Assembly (NCBI GenBank): GCA_035461765.1
Contig: DATHUY010000148.1
Coordinates: forward strand, 1-52,831
Reading direction: 5' to 3'
From: Longimicrobiales bacterium
Lineage (GTDB): Bacteria; Gemmatimonadota; Gemmatimonadetes; Longimicrobiales; RSA9
DNA length: 52,831 bases
Below the pieces are notes generated by a model. The model was given only the letters and a program-made list of their open reading frames with translations. It had not been told where the DNA came from and made no database searches. This document shows, one piece after another, positions 1 to 11,215 of the stretch (position 1 is its first letter; the number at the start of each line of letters is the position of its first letter). Made by a program: the position numbers and the translations under genes.

Positions 1-1029
1 GCGCGAGGCGGATTGGGACAGGATCTCGCGCGTGGCCGCCTCGGCGGCCTGCATGATGTCATCGGGGTAGCGGCGCAGCTGGGTGCCGCCGGCGACGAGC
101 CGCTGCAGGGCCTCGGGGTTCTTCATGTCGTAAATGGTCTGCGTCCCGTTTGCCGCGTAGACGGCGGCCACTTCGAACGCCTGCTGATAGGAGGGGGGCA
201 GCTGGTCCCACGCCTGGCGGTTGACCATGAACGACATGGACGGGCCGGGTTCCCACCAGCCCGGGTAATAGTAGAACTGAGCTGCATTGTGGAAGCCCAG
301 CTTCTCATCGTCGTACGGGCCCACCCACTCCGTCGCGTCGATCGCGCCGCGCTCGAGCGCCGGGTAGATCTCGCTCCCTCCCAGGTTCTGGACGGTGACA
401 CCGAGACGATTCATCACGGCGCCGCCCAAACCGGGAATGCGCATCTTGAGCCCTGGCAGATCCGCCATACTGCGGATCTCGCGCTTGAACCAGCCACCCA
501 TCTGCGTTCCTGTATTGCCCGCCGGGAACGTGGTGACGCCGAAGTCGGCGTATAGCTCGCGCATGAGGTCGAGGCCGCCGCCCTCGTAGAGCCACGCCGA
601 CTGCTGGCGCGACGTGAGGCCGAACGGCACGCATGTATCGAACGCGAGCGCCTCGTTCTTGCCGGTGTAGTAGTAGCCGGCGCTGTGGCCGACCTGCACG
701 GTGCCCTGCTGCGCGGCGTCGAGCACCTGGAACGGGGGGACGAGCTCGCCCGCGGCATAGGGCCGGATGCGGAATCGACCTTCCGTCAGCGACTCCAGCT
801 TCTCGGCGAGCCGCTCCGAGCTGCCGTAGAGCGCGTCGAGACCGCGCGGGAAGCTCGACGCGAGGCGCCAGACCACGTTGCGCGTCGTCTGGACGGCCGG
901 AGCGCCCTCGCCGGGTCCTGAACACGCGCTGGCTGCGCCGGCGGCCACTGCGGCCGCGCCGACGGCGGCCTTGCCGACGAAAGCGCGGCGGCCCAGCGTT
1001 TCACCACGAACGACATCGTCCCTGTCCAT
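1..1029 (-). CDS. TRAP transporter substrate-binding protein, TakP/DctP type (3' end cut by window)
   Basis: Periplasmic binding component of a tripartite ATP-independent transporter, probably for 2-oxo acids or other organic acids. The 343 visible codons start at ATG 1029 and run off the left edge, so the C-terminus is missing. The N-terminus has a twin-arginine signal (GRRAFVGK, residues 13-20), a hydrophobic stretch and a cysteine at 36 (ASAC), so it looks like a Tat-exported lipoprotein. GNTGTQMGGWFKREI and ATEWVGPYDDEKLGF closely follow the sodium- and 2-oxoacid-binding protein TakP of Rhodobacter, where the Trp and Glu lie in the ligand site (family knowledge). The DctQ and DctM membrane genes are not in the window and may lie to the left. 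It is transcribed away from metK. Family is certain; ligand is inferred. Confidence 0.93.
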   Translation of the reverse strand, partial: MDRDDVVRGETLGRRAFVGKAAVGAAAVAAGAASACSGPGEGAPAVQTTRNVVWRLASSFPRGLDALYGSSERLAEKLESLTEGRFRIRPYAAGELVPPFQVLDAAQQGTVQVGHSAGYYYTGKNEALAFDTCVPFGLTSRQQSAWLYEGGGLDLMRELYADFGVTTFPAGNTGTQMGGWFKREIRSMADLPGLKMRIPGLGGAVMNRLGVTVQNLGGSEIYPALERGAIDATEWVGPYDDEKLGFHNAAQFYYYPGWWEPGPSMSFMVNRQAWDQLPPSYQQAFEVAAVYAANGTQTIYDMKNPEALQRLVAGGTQLRRYPDDIMQAAEAATREILSQSASR

Positions 1030-1113
1030 TCGCTCGTCCGGTCAATTGGATTGGATGGTGGCGGAAGTCCGCCCACATTAGGCCGTGACCGCCGCACGGC
1101 ACAAGACGCCGCC

Positions 1114-1142
1114 TTGACGTATGAACGGTCGGTAGTCATAAT
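1114..1142 (+). promoter_or_regulatory. Sigma-70-type promoter for metK
   Basis: TTGACG at 1114-1119 and CATAAT at 1137-1142 are separated by exactly 17 bases. Each hexamer matches the vegetative consensus at five of six positions. Transcription would begin near 1149, giving a leader of about 207 nucleotides before the metK start at 1356. Confidence 0.72.
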
Positions 1143-1149
1143 TCCGTCA

Positions 1150-1270
1150 CGCGCGGCGATTTTTCACCCGACTTGACGGGCCGCGCGCACGGGCCGAAAT
1201 CCGGCCGACGTAGAAACCGTCTAAGTCGCGGCAATCAGCCTGCGACGAACAGAGAGTCGCGGGCTTTTTT
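1150..1270 (+). promoter_or_regulatory. Structured metK leader with intrinsic terminator (candidate attenuator)
   Basis: Several helices can form in order. CGCGCGGC (1150-1157) pairs with GCCGCGCG (1180-1187). GGCCG (1192-1196) pairs with CGGCC (1202-1206), and GACG (1207-1210) with CGTC (1218-1221). Then GCCTGCGAC (1238-1246) pairs with GTCGCGGGC (1256-1264), followed by six T (1265-1270), which is a textbook intrinsic terminator. GTCGCGG (1225-1231) can instead pair with CTGCGAC (1240-1246), the same bases the terminator needs, so the two structures exclude each other. The terminator lies between promoter and start codon, so it should control metK rather than end another gene. I do not recognise any of the named SAM riboswitch classes; the signal could be a metabolite, a protein or translation. 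Confidence 0.6.
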
Positions 1271-1355
1271 GTGGCCGGCGATCCGACGGAAAAATGTAAC
1301 CGCACGCGTGAGCGGCTCGTTCGGAGCCGTGGCGCGGGAAGCAGAGGAATCGCCC

Positions 1356-2537
1356 ATGCCCATGTCCGGCAACGCACTCCAGTACACGTTCACCTCCGAG
1401 TCAGTCTCCGAGGGCCATCCCGACAAGGTATCCGACTACGTCGCGGACTCCATCCTGGATGCACACCTCGCGCAGGACCCGCGCGCGCACGTCGCGTGCG
1501 AAGTCCTCGTGAAGGAGGGCGACCTGATTCTCGCGGGCGAGATCACGTCGAATGCGGACGTCGATGTCGCTGCGATCGCACGCAGCGCGGTCCAGGAGAT
1601 CGGATATACGAACGAGGACGAGGCATTCTGCGCTCCGCGCATCAGAATAACGGACCTGTTGAGCGAGCAGGCACCGGAGATCGGCAACAGTGTGCGTCGC
1701 TCTCCCGCGGAGGCGCTCGATCAGGGTGCCGGCGACCAGGGCATCATGTTCGGCTACGCGACGGACGAGACGCCGGAGCTGATGCCGCTGCCGATCCTGC
1801 TGGCCCACCGCCTCGCCCGCGTTCTCGCGCAGCATCGCAAAGCCGGCACGGTCGGCTGGCTCCGCCCCGATTCCAAGACTCAGGTTTCAGTGCTGTACGG
1901 CCCCGACGGCCCGATCGAGGTGACGGACGTCCTCGTCTCGACCCAGCACACCCGCGACGTGCAGCCGGACGCGATCCGGGCCTTCATCGCGGAGACGATC
2001 GTCCCCGGCGCGCTCGGCGATTGGAACAACGCCGCGATCCGCCTGGTCGTGAATCCGTCCGGCAGCTTCGTGCAGGGTGGCCCCAGCGCCGATGCAGGCG
2101 TCACCGGCCGCAAGATCATCGTCGACACGTATGGCGGCATGGGCCGGCACGGCGGCGGCGCGTTCAGTGGCAAGGATCCTTCGAAGGTCGACCGCAGCGG
2201 CGCGTACTTCTGTCGCTTCGTCGCCCGCGAGCTCGTGGCCGCCGGCTTCGCGCGCCGCGCCGAGATCCAGGTGGCGTATGCGATCGGCGTCGCCCAGCCG
2301 GTGTCGGTGAAGGTCGACACGTTCGGTACCGGTGATGAGCGTGCGGCCGCCGACTTCGTGCGCGGCTTCGACTTCCGCCCGGCCGCCATCATCGACCGTC
2401 TCCAGCTGCTGCGGCCGATCTATCGCGCCACAACAAACTACGGCCACTTCGGCAAGCCGAGCCTGCCGTGGGAAGCCGGCAACGGCGCCGCAGTCGAGAT
2501 CGAGTCGTCCGTGGCCGCCGCCATCGCGGCCAGCTGA
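1356..2537 (+). CDS. metK: S-adenosylmethionine synthetase
   Basis: Makes S-adenosylmethionine from methionine and ATP in the cytoplasm. The 393-residue length is normal. SEGHPDK (18-24, ATP-binding His21), GAGDQG (124-129), GGGAFSGKDPSKVDRS (267-281, P-loop-like phosphate site) and IGVAQP (near 310) are all intact. The open frame extends upstream to 1173, but the family's N-terminus and AGAGGA just ahead of ATG 1356 support the start used here; ATG 1362 is the alternative. It is a single-gene unit: its promoter is at 1114-1142, a terminator-bearing leader precedes it, and an intrinsic terminator follows at 2622-2661. Confidence 0.98.
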   Translation: MPMSGNALQYTFTSESVSEGHPDKVSDYVADSILDAHLAQDPRAHVACEVLVKEGDLILAGEITSNADVDVAAIARSAVQEIGYTNEDEAFCAPRIRITDLLSEQAPEIGNSVRRSPAEALDQGAGDQGIMFGYATDETPELMPLPILLAHRLARVLAQHRKAGTVGWLRPDSKTQVSVLYGPDGPIEVTDVLVSTQHTRDVQPDAIRAFIAETIVPGALGDWNNAAIRLVVNPSGSFVQGGPSADAGVTGRKIIVDTYGGMGRHGGGAFSGKDPSKVDRSGAYFCRFVARELVAAGFARRAEIQVAYAIGVAQPVSVKVDTFGTGDERAAADFVRGFDFRPAAIIDRLQLLRPIYRATTNYGHFGKPSLPWEAGNGAAVEIESSVAAAIAAS

Positions 2538-2621
2538 ATGACCACTCGCCGGCGCGGTGCCCGATCCGCGCCGGTAAAACGACCGGCCGTTTCGACATCG
2601 ACCCGCGCTCCGACGTCCCCG

Positions 2622-2661
2622 ACAGGCGCCGTCCTCAGAACTGTGGAGCGGCGCCTGTTTT
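2622..2661 (+). terminator. Intrinsic terminator after metK
   Basis: ACAGGCGCCG (2622-2631) and CGGCGCCTGT (2649-2658) form a perfect 10-bp stem with a 17-base loop. The run of four T at 2658-2661 completes it. Confidence 0.72.
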
Positions 2662-2968
2662 CTGCTCAGGATCCGTCATCTCGACGGCCGGCGCCCGATG
2701 GGGCGGCGCCACACCAGGCGCGCCGGCGCGGCGGGCGCGGCGCCACGGCTGCCGGCCGCAGTCGCATCGCCCGAGGCGTAACTCACGTTCCTGCAACACG
2801 CTGCCTCCGGCGCTGCCATGACTCTTTCGGCGGAACATACGCTGCGTTAACCTGTACATCCGGATCACGGCTCCGCGCAGGTGCGGACCGTGTCAGCCGG
2901 CGCGCGGCCCTCTGTGCGGCCAACACGTCCGGCGCCCTTCTTCGCAGTACTCCTTCGAACGGTTGACG
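2662..2968. other. Intergenic region metK-glgP, no gene seen
   Basis: About 300 bases between the metK terminator and glgP. The reading frames here have no family resemblance and look like by-products of high GC. The segment should hold the glgP promoter, but I see no convincing -35/-10 pair. Confidence 0.6.
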
Positions 2969-5161
2969 ATGACCGACTCTCCGGTGATGCATCTCCCTGG
3001 CTCCATTGCTGCGCTCCAGGCGCTCGCCCTCAACCTGCGCTGGAGCTGGAACCCGCCCACGCGCGATCTGTTCGCCCGTATCGACCCCGATCTCTGGCGC
3101 GCGACGGGTCACAATCCAGTTCGTCTGCTGACCGAGGTCGGTGCGGATCGGCTGGAGGAGCTGGCGGGTGATCCGGGGTTCGTGGGTGCAGTCGCGGAGG
3201 CCGCGGCGGATCTGGACGTGTACATGGCAGGCGAGGAGACCTGGTACCGGCGCCGCCACGGACCGGCGTCGGACAAGCTGGTCGCGTACTTCTCGGCCGA
3301 GTTCGGCATCACGGAGTGCCTGCGCATCTTCTCGGGCGGGCTCGGTGTGCTGGCGGGCGATCACCTGAAGAGCGCGAGCGATCTGGGCGTGCCCCTGGTC
3401 GGCGTCGGGCTGTTCTATTCAGAGGGCTATTTCACGCAGCACATCGACGCGCAGGGCAACCAGCGCGACACCTATCTGTCCGCGGATCCGCGATCCCTGC
3501 CGCTGCGCCCGGTGCTCGGCACGGACGGCGCGCCGCTGCTGGTGTCGTTCCCGTTCGGCGACCACGCGGCCCACGCGCGACTGTGGCGCGCGGATGTCGG
3601 GCGCGTTCCGCTCTATCTGCTCGACACCAACGTGCCGGAGAACCGCCCGGAAGACCGTCGCATCACGGACCGGCTGTACGGCGGCGACAACGAGCACCGG
3701 CTTCAGCAGGAGATCGTGCTCGGCATCGGCGGCATGCGCGCACTGCGCGCGATCGGCCGCGAGCCGGAGGTCATTCATCTCAACGAAGGGCACGCGGCGT
3801 TCGCAGCCTGTGAGCGCGCGGGTGGCCTGTTGCGCGACCAGGAGAGCTTCCGCGACGCGTCCGCACGCGTGGCAGGCGGTGTCGTCTTCACTACGCACAC
3901 GCCCGTTGCCGCCGGTCACGACTACTTCCCGGCCGCGCTGCTCGAGCGCTACCTGGGCGGGTACATGTGGGAGATGCGCGAGCCGTGGGATCGGTTCCTC
4001 GCACTCGGCCGGACGGCGCACGACGAGCGCTTCTGCATGACCGCCCTCGCCATCCGCCTCTCCACCATCCGCAACGGCGTCAGCCGACTGCACGGCGCAG
4101 TCAGCCGCACGATGTGGAACCAGGTGTGGCCCGAGCTGCCGGAACAGGACGTCCCGATCAGTCACGTCACCAACGGCGTTCACCTGCCGACCTGGGTCGG
4201 CGATGACATCGCCCACCTCTACGAAGACCGCATCGGCTCGCACTGGCAGGATGATGCGGACGAGCTGCACTGGCACCGCGCGGCCCACATCCCCATCGCG
4301 GAGCTCGCGCGCGCCCGCACCGCGCAGCGCACGCGCATGATCGAACGCGTTCGTCATCACCTCGCCGCCGAAGCGAAGCGGCGCGGCGAGGACGCAGCCT
4401 GGACAGCCGACGCACTCGATCCCGACGCGCTCACGATCGTCTTCGCCCGGCGCTTCGCCACCTACAAGCGCGCCACGCTCCTCTTCCTCCAGACCGAGCG
4501 TCTCGAGAAGCTCCTGCGCGACGAACGCCGCCCGATCCAGTTCATCTTCGCCGGGAAGGCTCACCCGAAGGATGTGCCCGGCCAGGCTCTGCTGAAGGAG
4601 ATCGCCCAGTTTGCGCGACGTCCCGAGTTCCGCGACCGGTTCGCGTTCCTCGAGGGCTACGACCTGGAACTGGGGCGCCACCTGGTGCAGGGTGCGGACG
4701 TCTGGCTCAATGTGCCGCTGCGGCCGTACGAGGCCAGCGGCACGAGCGGCATGAAGGCCGCCGCCAACGGTGCGCTGAACCTCAGCATCCCGGATGGCTG
4801 GTGGGCGGAGGCGTGGGAGGACCACAACCGGCTGCCGGAACCGATCGGCTGGAGCATCGTGGCAGGCGCGCAGGCCGATACGATCGATCTGGACGGTCCG
4901 GAGGCGGGCCGGCTGGAGCGGGATCGTGCGGACGCCGCCGCCCTTTACGACCTGCTCGAGCGGGAAGTGGTGCCGCTGTTCCATCAGCGTTCGGATGGTG
5001 TGAACCGGCAGTGGGCCGAGCGGTCGCGGGCTGCGATCCGCCAGCTGGGCGGGTACTTCAACACGCACCGGATGGTACGCGAGTACGTCGAGATCGCGTA
5101 CCTGCCTGCGGCAGCGCAGGAGAAGCTGACGGCGCCGGACCAGGTGGCGTCGCGGGCCTGA
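2969..5161 (+). CDS. glgP: Alpha-glucan (glycogen/maltodextrin) phosphorylase, DUF3417 type
   Basis: Cytoplasmic GT35 enzyme that releases glucose 1-phosphate from alpha-1,4-glucans by phosphorolysis. It has 730 residues, fitting the shorter bacterial/archaeal subfamily. An N-terminal DUF3417-like region (LRWSWNPPTRDLF, about 23-36) precedes the catalytic core: YFSAEFGI (about 107-114), GGLGVLAGDHLKSASDLGVP, HLNEGHAAF, FTTHTPVAAGHD and FARRFATYKR. EASGTSGMKAAANG contains the PLP-binding lysine, near residue 596. ATG 2969 was chosen; TTG 2963 and ATG 2987 are possible and no strong ribosome site separates them. It stands alone between two terminator-like elements, so no glycogen operon is visible. 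Confidence 0.96.
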   Translation: MTDSPVMHLPGSIAALQALALNLRWSWNPPTRDLFARIDPDLWRATGHNPVRLLTEVGADRLEELAGDPGFVGAVAEAAADLDVYMAGEETWYRRRHGPASDKLVAYFSAEFGITECLRIFSGGLGVLAGDHLKSASDLGVPLVGVGLFYSEGYFTQHIDAQGNQRDTYLSADPRSLPLRPVLGTDGAPLLVSFPFGDHAAHARLWRADVGRVPLYLLDTNVPENRPEDRRITDRLYGGDNEHRLQQEIVLGIGGMRALRAIGREPEVIHLNEGHAAFAACERAGGLLRDQESFRDASARVAGGVVFTTHTPVAAGHDYFPAALLERYLGGYMWEMREPWDRFLALGRTAHDERFCMTALAIRLSTIRNGVSRLHGAVSRTMWNQVWPELPEQDVPISHVTNGVHLPTWVGDDIAHLYEDRIGSHWQDDADELHWHRAAHIPIAELARARTAQRTRMIERVRHHLAAEAKRRGEDAAWTADALDPDALTIVFARRFATYKRATLLFLQTERLEKLLRDERRPIQFIFAGKAHPKDVPGQALLKEIAQFARRPEFRDRFAFLEGYDLELGRHLVQGADVWLNVPLRPYEASGTSGMKAAANGALNLSIPDGWWAEAWEDHNRLPEPIGWSIVAGAQADTIDLDGPEAGRLERDRADAAALYDLLEREVVPLFHQRSDGVNRQWAERSRAAIRQLGGYFNTHRMVREYVEIAYLPAAAQEKLTAPDQVASRA

Positions 5162-5164
5162 TTC

Positions 5165-5300
5165 AGCCGAACGAAATCGGGAGCGGGATCGGGAGCGTGT
5201 CCGGTTCGCGGGATCGGGACCGCGCGCCAACCGGTATCGCTGATATCTGTTCCCGATCCCGAACACGAACACGATCCCGATCCGGCTCCCGGATCGGGTC
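5165..5300. repeat. Intergenic GATCGGGAGC-type inverted repeat after glgP
   Basis: The segment is built from copies of CGGGATCGGGA and their reverse complements. The clearest dyad is CGGGATCGGGA (5209-5219) with TCCCGATCCCG (5251-5261). GGGATCGGGAGCGTGT near 5186-5200 is shared with the element at 13592-13667. It may act as a terminator for glgP, although it lacks a T run. Confidence 0.6.
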
Positions 5301-5436
5301 TTGAGTGCGGCCGCGGCTCTCGCGATTTTCCGAGACTGCGGCCGCATTCAACGTTTTGGGCGTCTCATGCGTCCTGTACTTATTCGGCGGCTTCGCGCCG
5401 GACGCCCGCGTGACACTCGAGGAGCTGAAAATAAGC

Positions 5437-6753
5437 ATGCTGTTGAAGGCCCCGGGCAGGACCGTGCGTCGCTCGCGTGCGGTCGCCCTCGTCGCATTTC
5501 TGCTGCTGCCGGGCGCGTCAGCCGCGCAGCAGGAACCGCGCGTGATGACGCTAGACCAGGTGGTGCGTCTGGCGGTTGAGCGGGACCCTGCGGCCGTGGC
5601 GGCGGAGGGTGCTCTGAGCAGCGCGCGCGCCGACCGTCTGCAGCAGACGGGTGCCTGGCTGCCCTCCCTGAACGTGAACAGTTTTTACAGCAATTCCAGC
5701 AACGAACGTTTCGATCAGGCGACCGGTCGGCTCCAGTCGGAGAGCTACTCGGCGCAGGTGCAGGGCGGCATGGACCTGTTCACCGGCGGCCGCCGGCTGC
5801 TGGCGCAACGCACTGTGAACGCGCAGGTCTCTGCGGCCGACGCGCAGTACGAATCGCAGCGCTTCAACACCATCCTGGCTGCGACCGAGGCGTTCTACGC
5901 GGCCGCGGCCGCACGGGACCTGGTGTCCGTGGCAGCACAGCGGCTGGAGCGGGCGCGTGGGCAGTTGTCCGTGGCGCAGACGCGCCTGGAGCTCGGCACG
6001 TCGACGCAGTCGGATGCGCTGCGTGCCGAAATCGAGGTCGGCAACGCGGAGGTCGCGCTGCTCGAAGCGGAGTCGGCGATGCGCAGCTCCACGCTCGAGC
6101 TCGGGCGTCGCGTGGGCATTGCGGGCCAGGTTCAACCTGCGGAAGCGGCTCTGCCCGACAGCGCGCCGGAGCTGCCTTCGCTCGACGTACTGGTGCAGCA
6201 GGCGACGAGCAGCTCTCCCTCCGTGACTGCTGCAGAAGCGACGCTGCGCTCGCGGCGCTCTGAGCGCCTGGCTTCATTCACTCCATATCTTCCCACGCTC
6301 CGCATGACGGGCGGCTACGACTGGAGCTCGTTCGACTTCCCGCCGCGCGATCGCAGCTGGAGCATGCGGCTGACGGCTTCACTGCCGGTGTTCAACGGGT
6401 TCCAGCGCGAGGCCGCGATCCAGCGGACGGCGGCGAATGAGCGCGTCGCGGAGGCGCGTGCGCGTGACGCGACGATCGCCGCGCGGGTCGCTGTCGAGTC
6501 CGCCGCAGCCGAGATCGCGTCGGCGGAGCGACGCGTGACGATCGCCGATCGCTCGGTCATGCTCGCGCGCGAAGACCTGCGTGTGCAGGAGGAGCGTTAC
6601 GAGATCGGCATGGCGACGATCCTGGAGCTGCAGACGTCGCAGGTCGCACTCTCCGACGCGGAGATCGCGGCGGTGCGCGCGCGTCAGGCACTGGGCACCG
6701 CAACGGCAAGACTGGAAGCGATTCTCGGACAGACACTGCGTGAGGATAGATGA
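5437..6753 (+). CDS. TolC-family outer-membrane efflux protein (system 1)
   Basis: Outer-membrane channel of a tripartite exporter. It has 438 residues. The start at ATG 5437 follows GAGGAG and gives a clear Sec signal (RRSRAVALVAFLLLPGASA) ending near residue 32, followed by MTLDQVVRLAVERDP, the usual opening of TolC-family repeats. Two long alpha-helical, Ala/Glu/Arg-rich repeats follow, the second ending in QERYEIGMATILELQTSQVALSDAE-like sequence, the standard hairpin motif. The frame is open upstream to 5305, but those residues do not resemble the family. Its stop overlaps the adaptor start (ATGA at 6750), so the two are translationally coupled. Substrate unknown. Confidence 0.93.
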   Translation: MLLKAPGRTVRRSRAVALVAFLLLPGASAAQQEPRVMTLDQVVRLAVERDPAAVAAEGALSSARADRLQQTGAWLPSLNVNSFYSNSSNERFDQATGRLQSESYSAQVQGGMDLFTGGRRLLAQRTVNAQVSAADAQYESQRFNTILAATEAFYAAAAARDLVSVAAQRLERARGQLSVAQTRLELGTSTQSDALRAEIEVGNAEVALLEAESAMRSSTLELGRRVGIAGQVQPAEAALPDSAPELPSLDVLVQQATSSSPSVTAAEATLRSRRSERLASFTPYLPTLRMTGGYDWSSFDFPPRDRSWSMRLTASLPVFNGFQREAAIQRTAANERVAEARARDATIAARVAVESAAAEIASAERRVTIADRSVMLAREDLRVQEERYEIGMATILELQTSQVALSDAEIAAVRARQALGTATARLEAILGQTLREDR

Positions 6754-7928
6754 CAGGTGTGATGAATAGAGCGGCGGCGTTCACCGTCGTGATGGCGCTC
6801 GCGGCGTGCGGCGGCGAGGATCCGCCGCAGACGGCGCAGATGGGACGGCCGGGAATGGGTGGGCCGGGCGGCCAGCGCACGCCGATCGTCGAGGTGTACG
6901 AGGTCGCGCGCGGCTCGATCGCACGTCAGGTAACGGTCACCGGCACGGTCGATCCGCTGCGCCTCATCGGTGTGAACGCGCAGATCGGCGGCGCGCTGAC
7001 GACGGTGAACGTGCAGGAAGGCGACATGGTGAGGCAGGGCGCGGTGCTGGCGCGCGTGGACGATCGCGAGATCGGTGCGCAGCTCGCCGCGGCCGAAGCT
7101 TCGTTCGACGTGGCGGAGGCTGCGTACGAGCGTGCGCGGCAGCTGCGTGAGCGCCGTGTTATCACACTGCCGGAGTACGAGCGCGACCGGACCGCCTACG
7201 CCGCCGCTCGGGCCCAGGTGGAGCAGCTTCGCACGCGCGTCGGCTACGCGACCGTCAATGCACCCGCGACGGGCGTGATCACGGAGAAGCTCGTGGAGAC
7301 GGGCGACGTTGTGGGCAACCAGACGCGGCTCTTCACCATCGCCGACATCTCCCAGCTCGTCGTGCGGCTCGGCGTATCGGAGCTCGACGTTGTGCAGCTG
7401 CAGCAGGGGGATCGGGTGGCCGTCACGCTCGATGCCATGCCCAACCGCCAGCTCGCCGGCCGTATCCGCCGCATCTTCCCTGTCGGCGATCCGACCACGC
7501 GTCTCGTCCCGGTCGAGGTGGTGCTCGATGCGGAGAGCGCACGGTTCGCACGTCCCGGCTTCCTCGCGCGCGTGACGTTCGATCTCACCACCAGCAACAA
7601 CGTCCTGCTCGTACCCGTCTCCGCTGTGCTCGGCGGCCAGGGCGCGCAGGCGGTATTCGTCGTCGAGAACAACACGGCGGTGCGTCGCACCGTCAGCACC
7701 GGCCTCACGTCACAGGGCCGGGTCGAAGTCATCTCCGGCCTGTCCGATGGTGAGCATGTCGTCGTGACGGGCCACAATGAGCTGCGCGACGGCATGACCG
7801 TGCGCGCCGTCGGCGGGAGCGGTGAGGTACCGCCGACCCAGTCGAGTGTCGGCGCGCCCGCAGCGGCGGAGATGCCGGCCGGCGAACAGACCGCTGCACC
7901 CGCGGCCGCCGTCACGGCGCCGCGTTGA
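6750..7928 (+). CDS. RND efflux periplasmic adaptor lipoprotein (HlyD/MFP family, system 1)
   Basis: Bridges the inner-membrane pump and the TolC-like channel in the periplasm. It has 392 residues. The lipobox LAAC (cysteine near 20) follows MNRAAAFTVVMA, so it is a lipoprotein. A Gly/Pro-rich linker precedes the membrane-proximal and lipoyl domains (GALTTVNVQEGDMVRQGAVLARVDD split around a coiled-coil hairpin, then VNAPATGVITEKLVETGDVV), then a beta-barrel domain (IRRIFPVGDPTTRLVPVEV). The Pro/Ala-rich tail is probably disordered. GAGGAT ahead of ATG 6750 favours that start over ATG 6762. Confidence 0.93.
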   Translation: MTGVMNRAAAFTVVMALAACGGEDPPQTAQMGRPGMGGPGGQRTPIVEVYEVARGSIARQVTVTGTVDPLRLIGVNAQIGGALTTVNVQEGDMVRQGAVLARVDDREIGAQLAAAEASFDVAEAAYERARQLRERRVITLPEYERDRTAYAAARAQVEQLRTRVGYATVNAPATGVITEKLVETGDVVGNQTRLFTIADISQLVVRLGVSELDVVQLQQGDRVAVTLDAMPNRQLAGRIRRIFPVGDPTTRLVPVEVVLDAESARFARPGFLARVTFDLTTSNNVLLVPVSAVLGGQGAQAVFVVENNTAVRRTVSTGLTSQGRVEVISGLSDGEHVVVTGHNELRDGMTVRAVGGSGEVPPTQSSVGAPAAAEMPAGEQTAAPAAAVTAPR

Positions 7929-7962
7929 TGCCGCGACCGAATGAGTCCAGGAGCCTCCGGCG

Positions 7963-11154
<3,192 letters not shown>

Positions 11155-11215
11155 CAGCCAGCGGCCCGGTTCCTGCCCCTGCCGCCGGAGACCTGGATTC
11201 AGCAGGAGCCGGAGC

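Noticed and set aside
1150-1270. Standard SAM-I or SAM-II riboswitch before metK
   Set aside because: The conserved cores of these classes as I know them are not visible; only the terminator and alternative pairing can be supported.
2538-2966. 142-codon frame between metK and glgP
   Set aside because: It is composed mainly of Arg, Ala and Pro, crosses the metK terminator and has no ribosome site.
3419-5347. 642-codon minus-strand frame opposite glgP
   Set aside because: It is antisense to a full-length, motif-complete enzyme; its sequence is Arg/Val/Glu-rich without any domain, as expected from GC-biased third positions.
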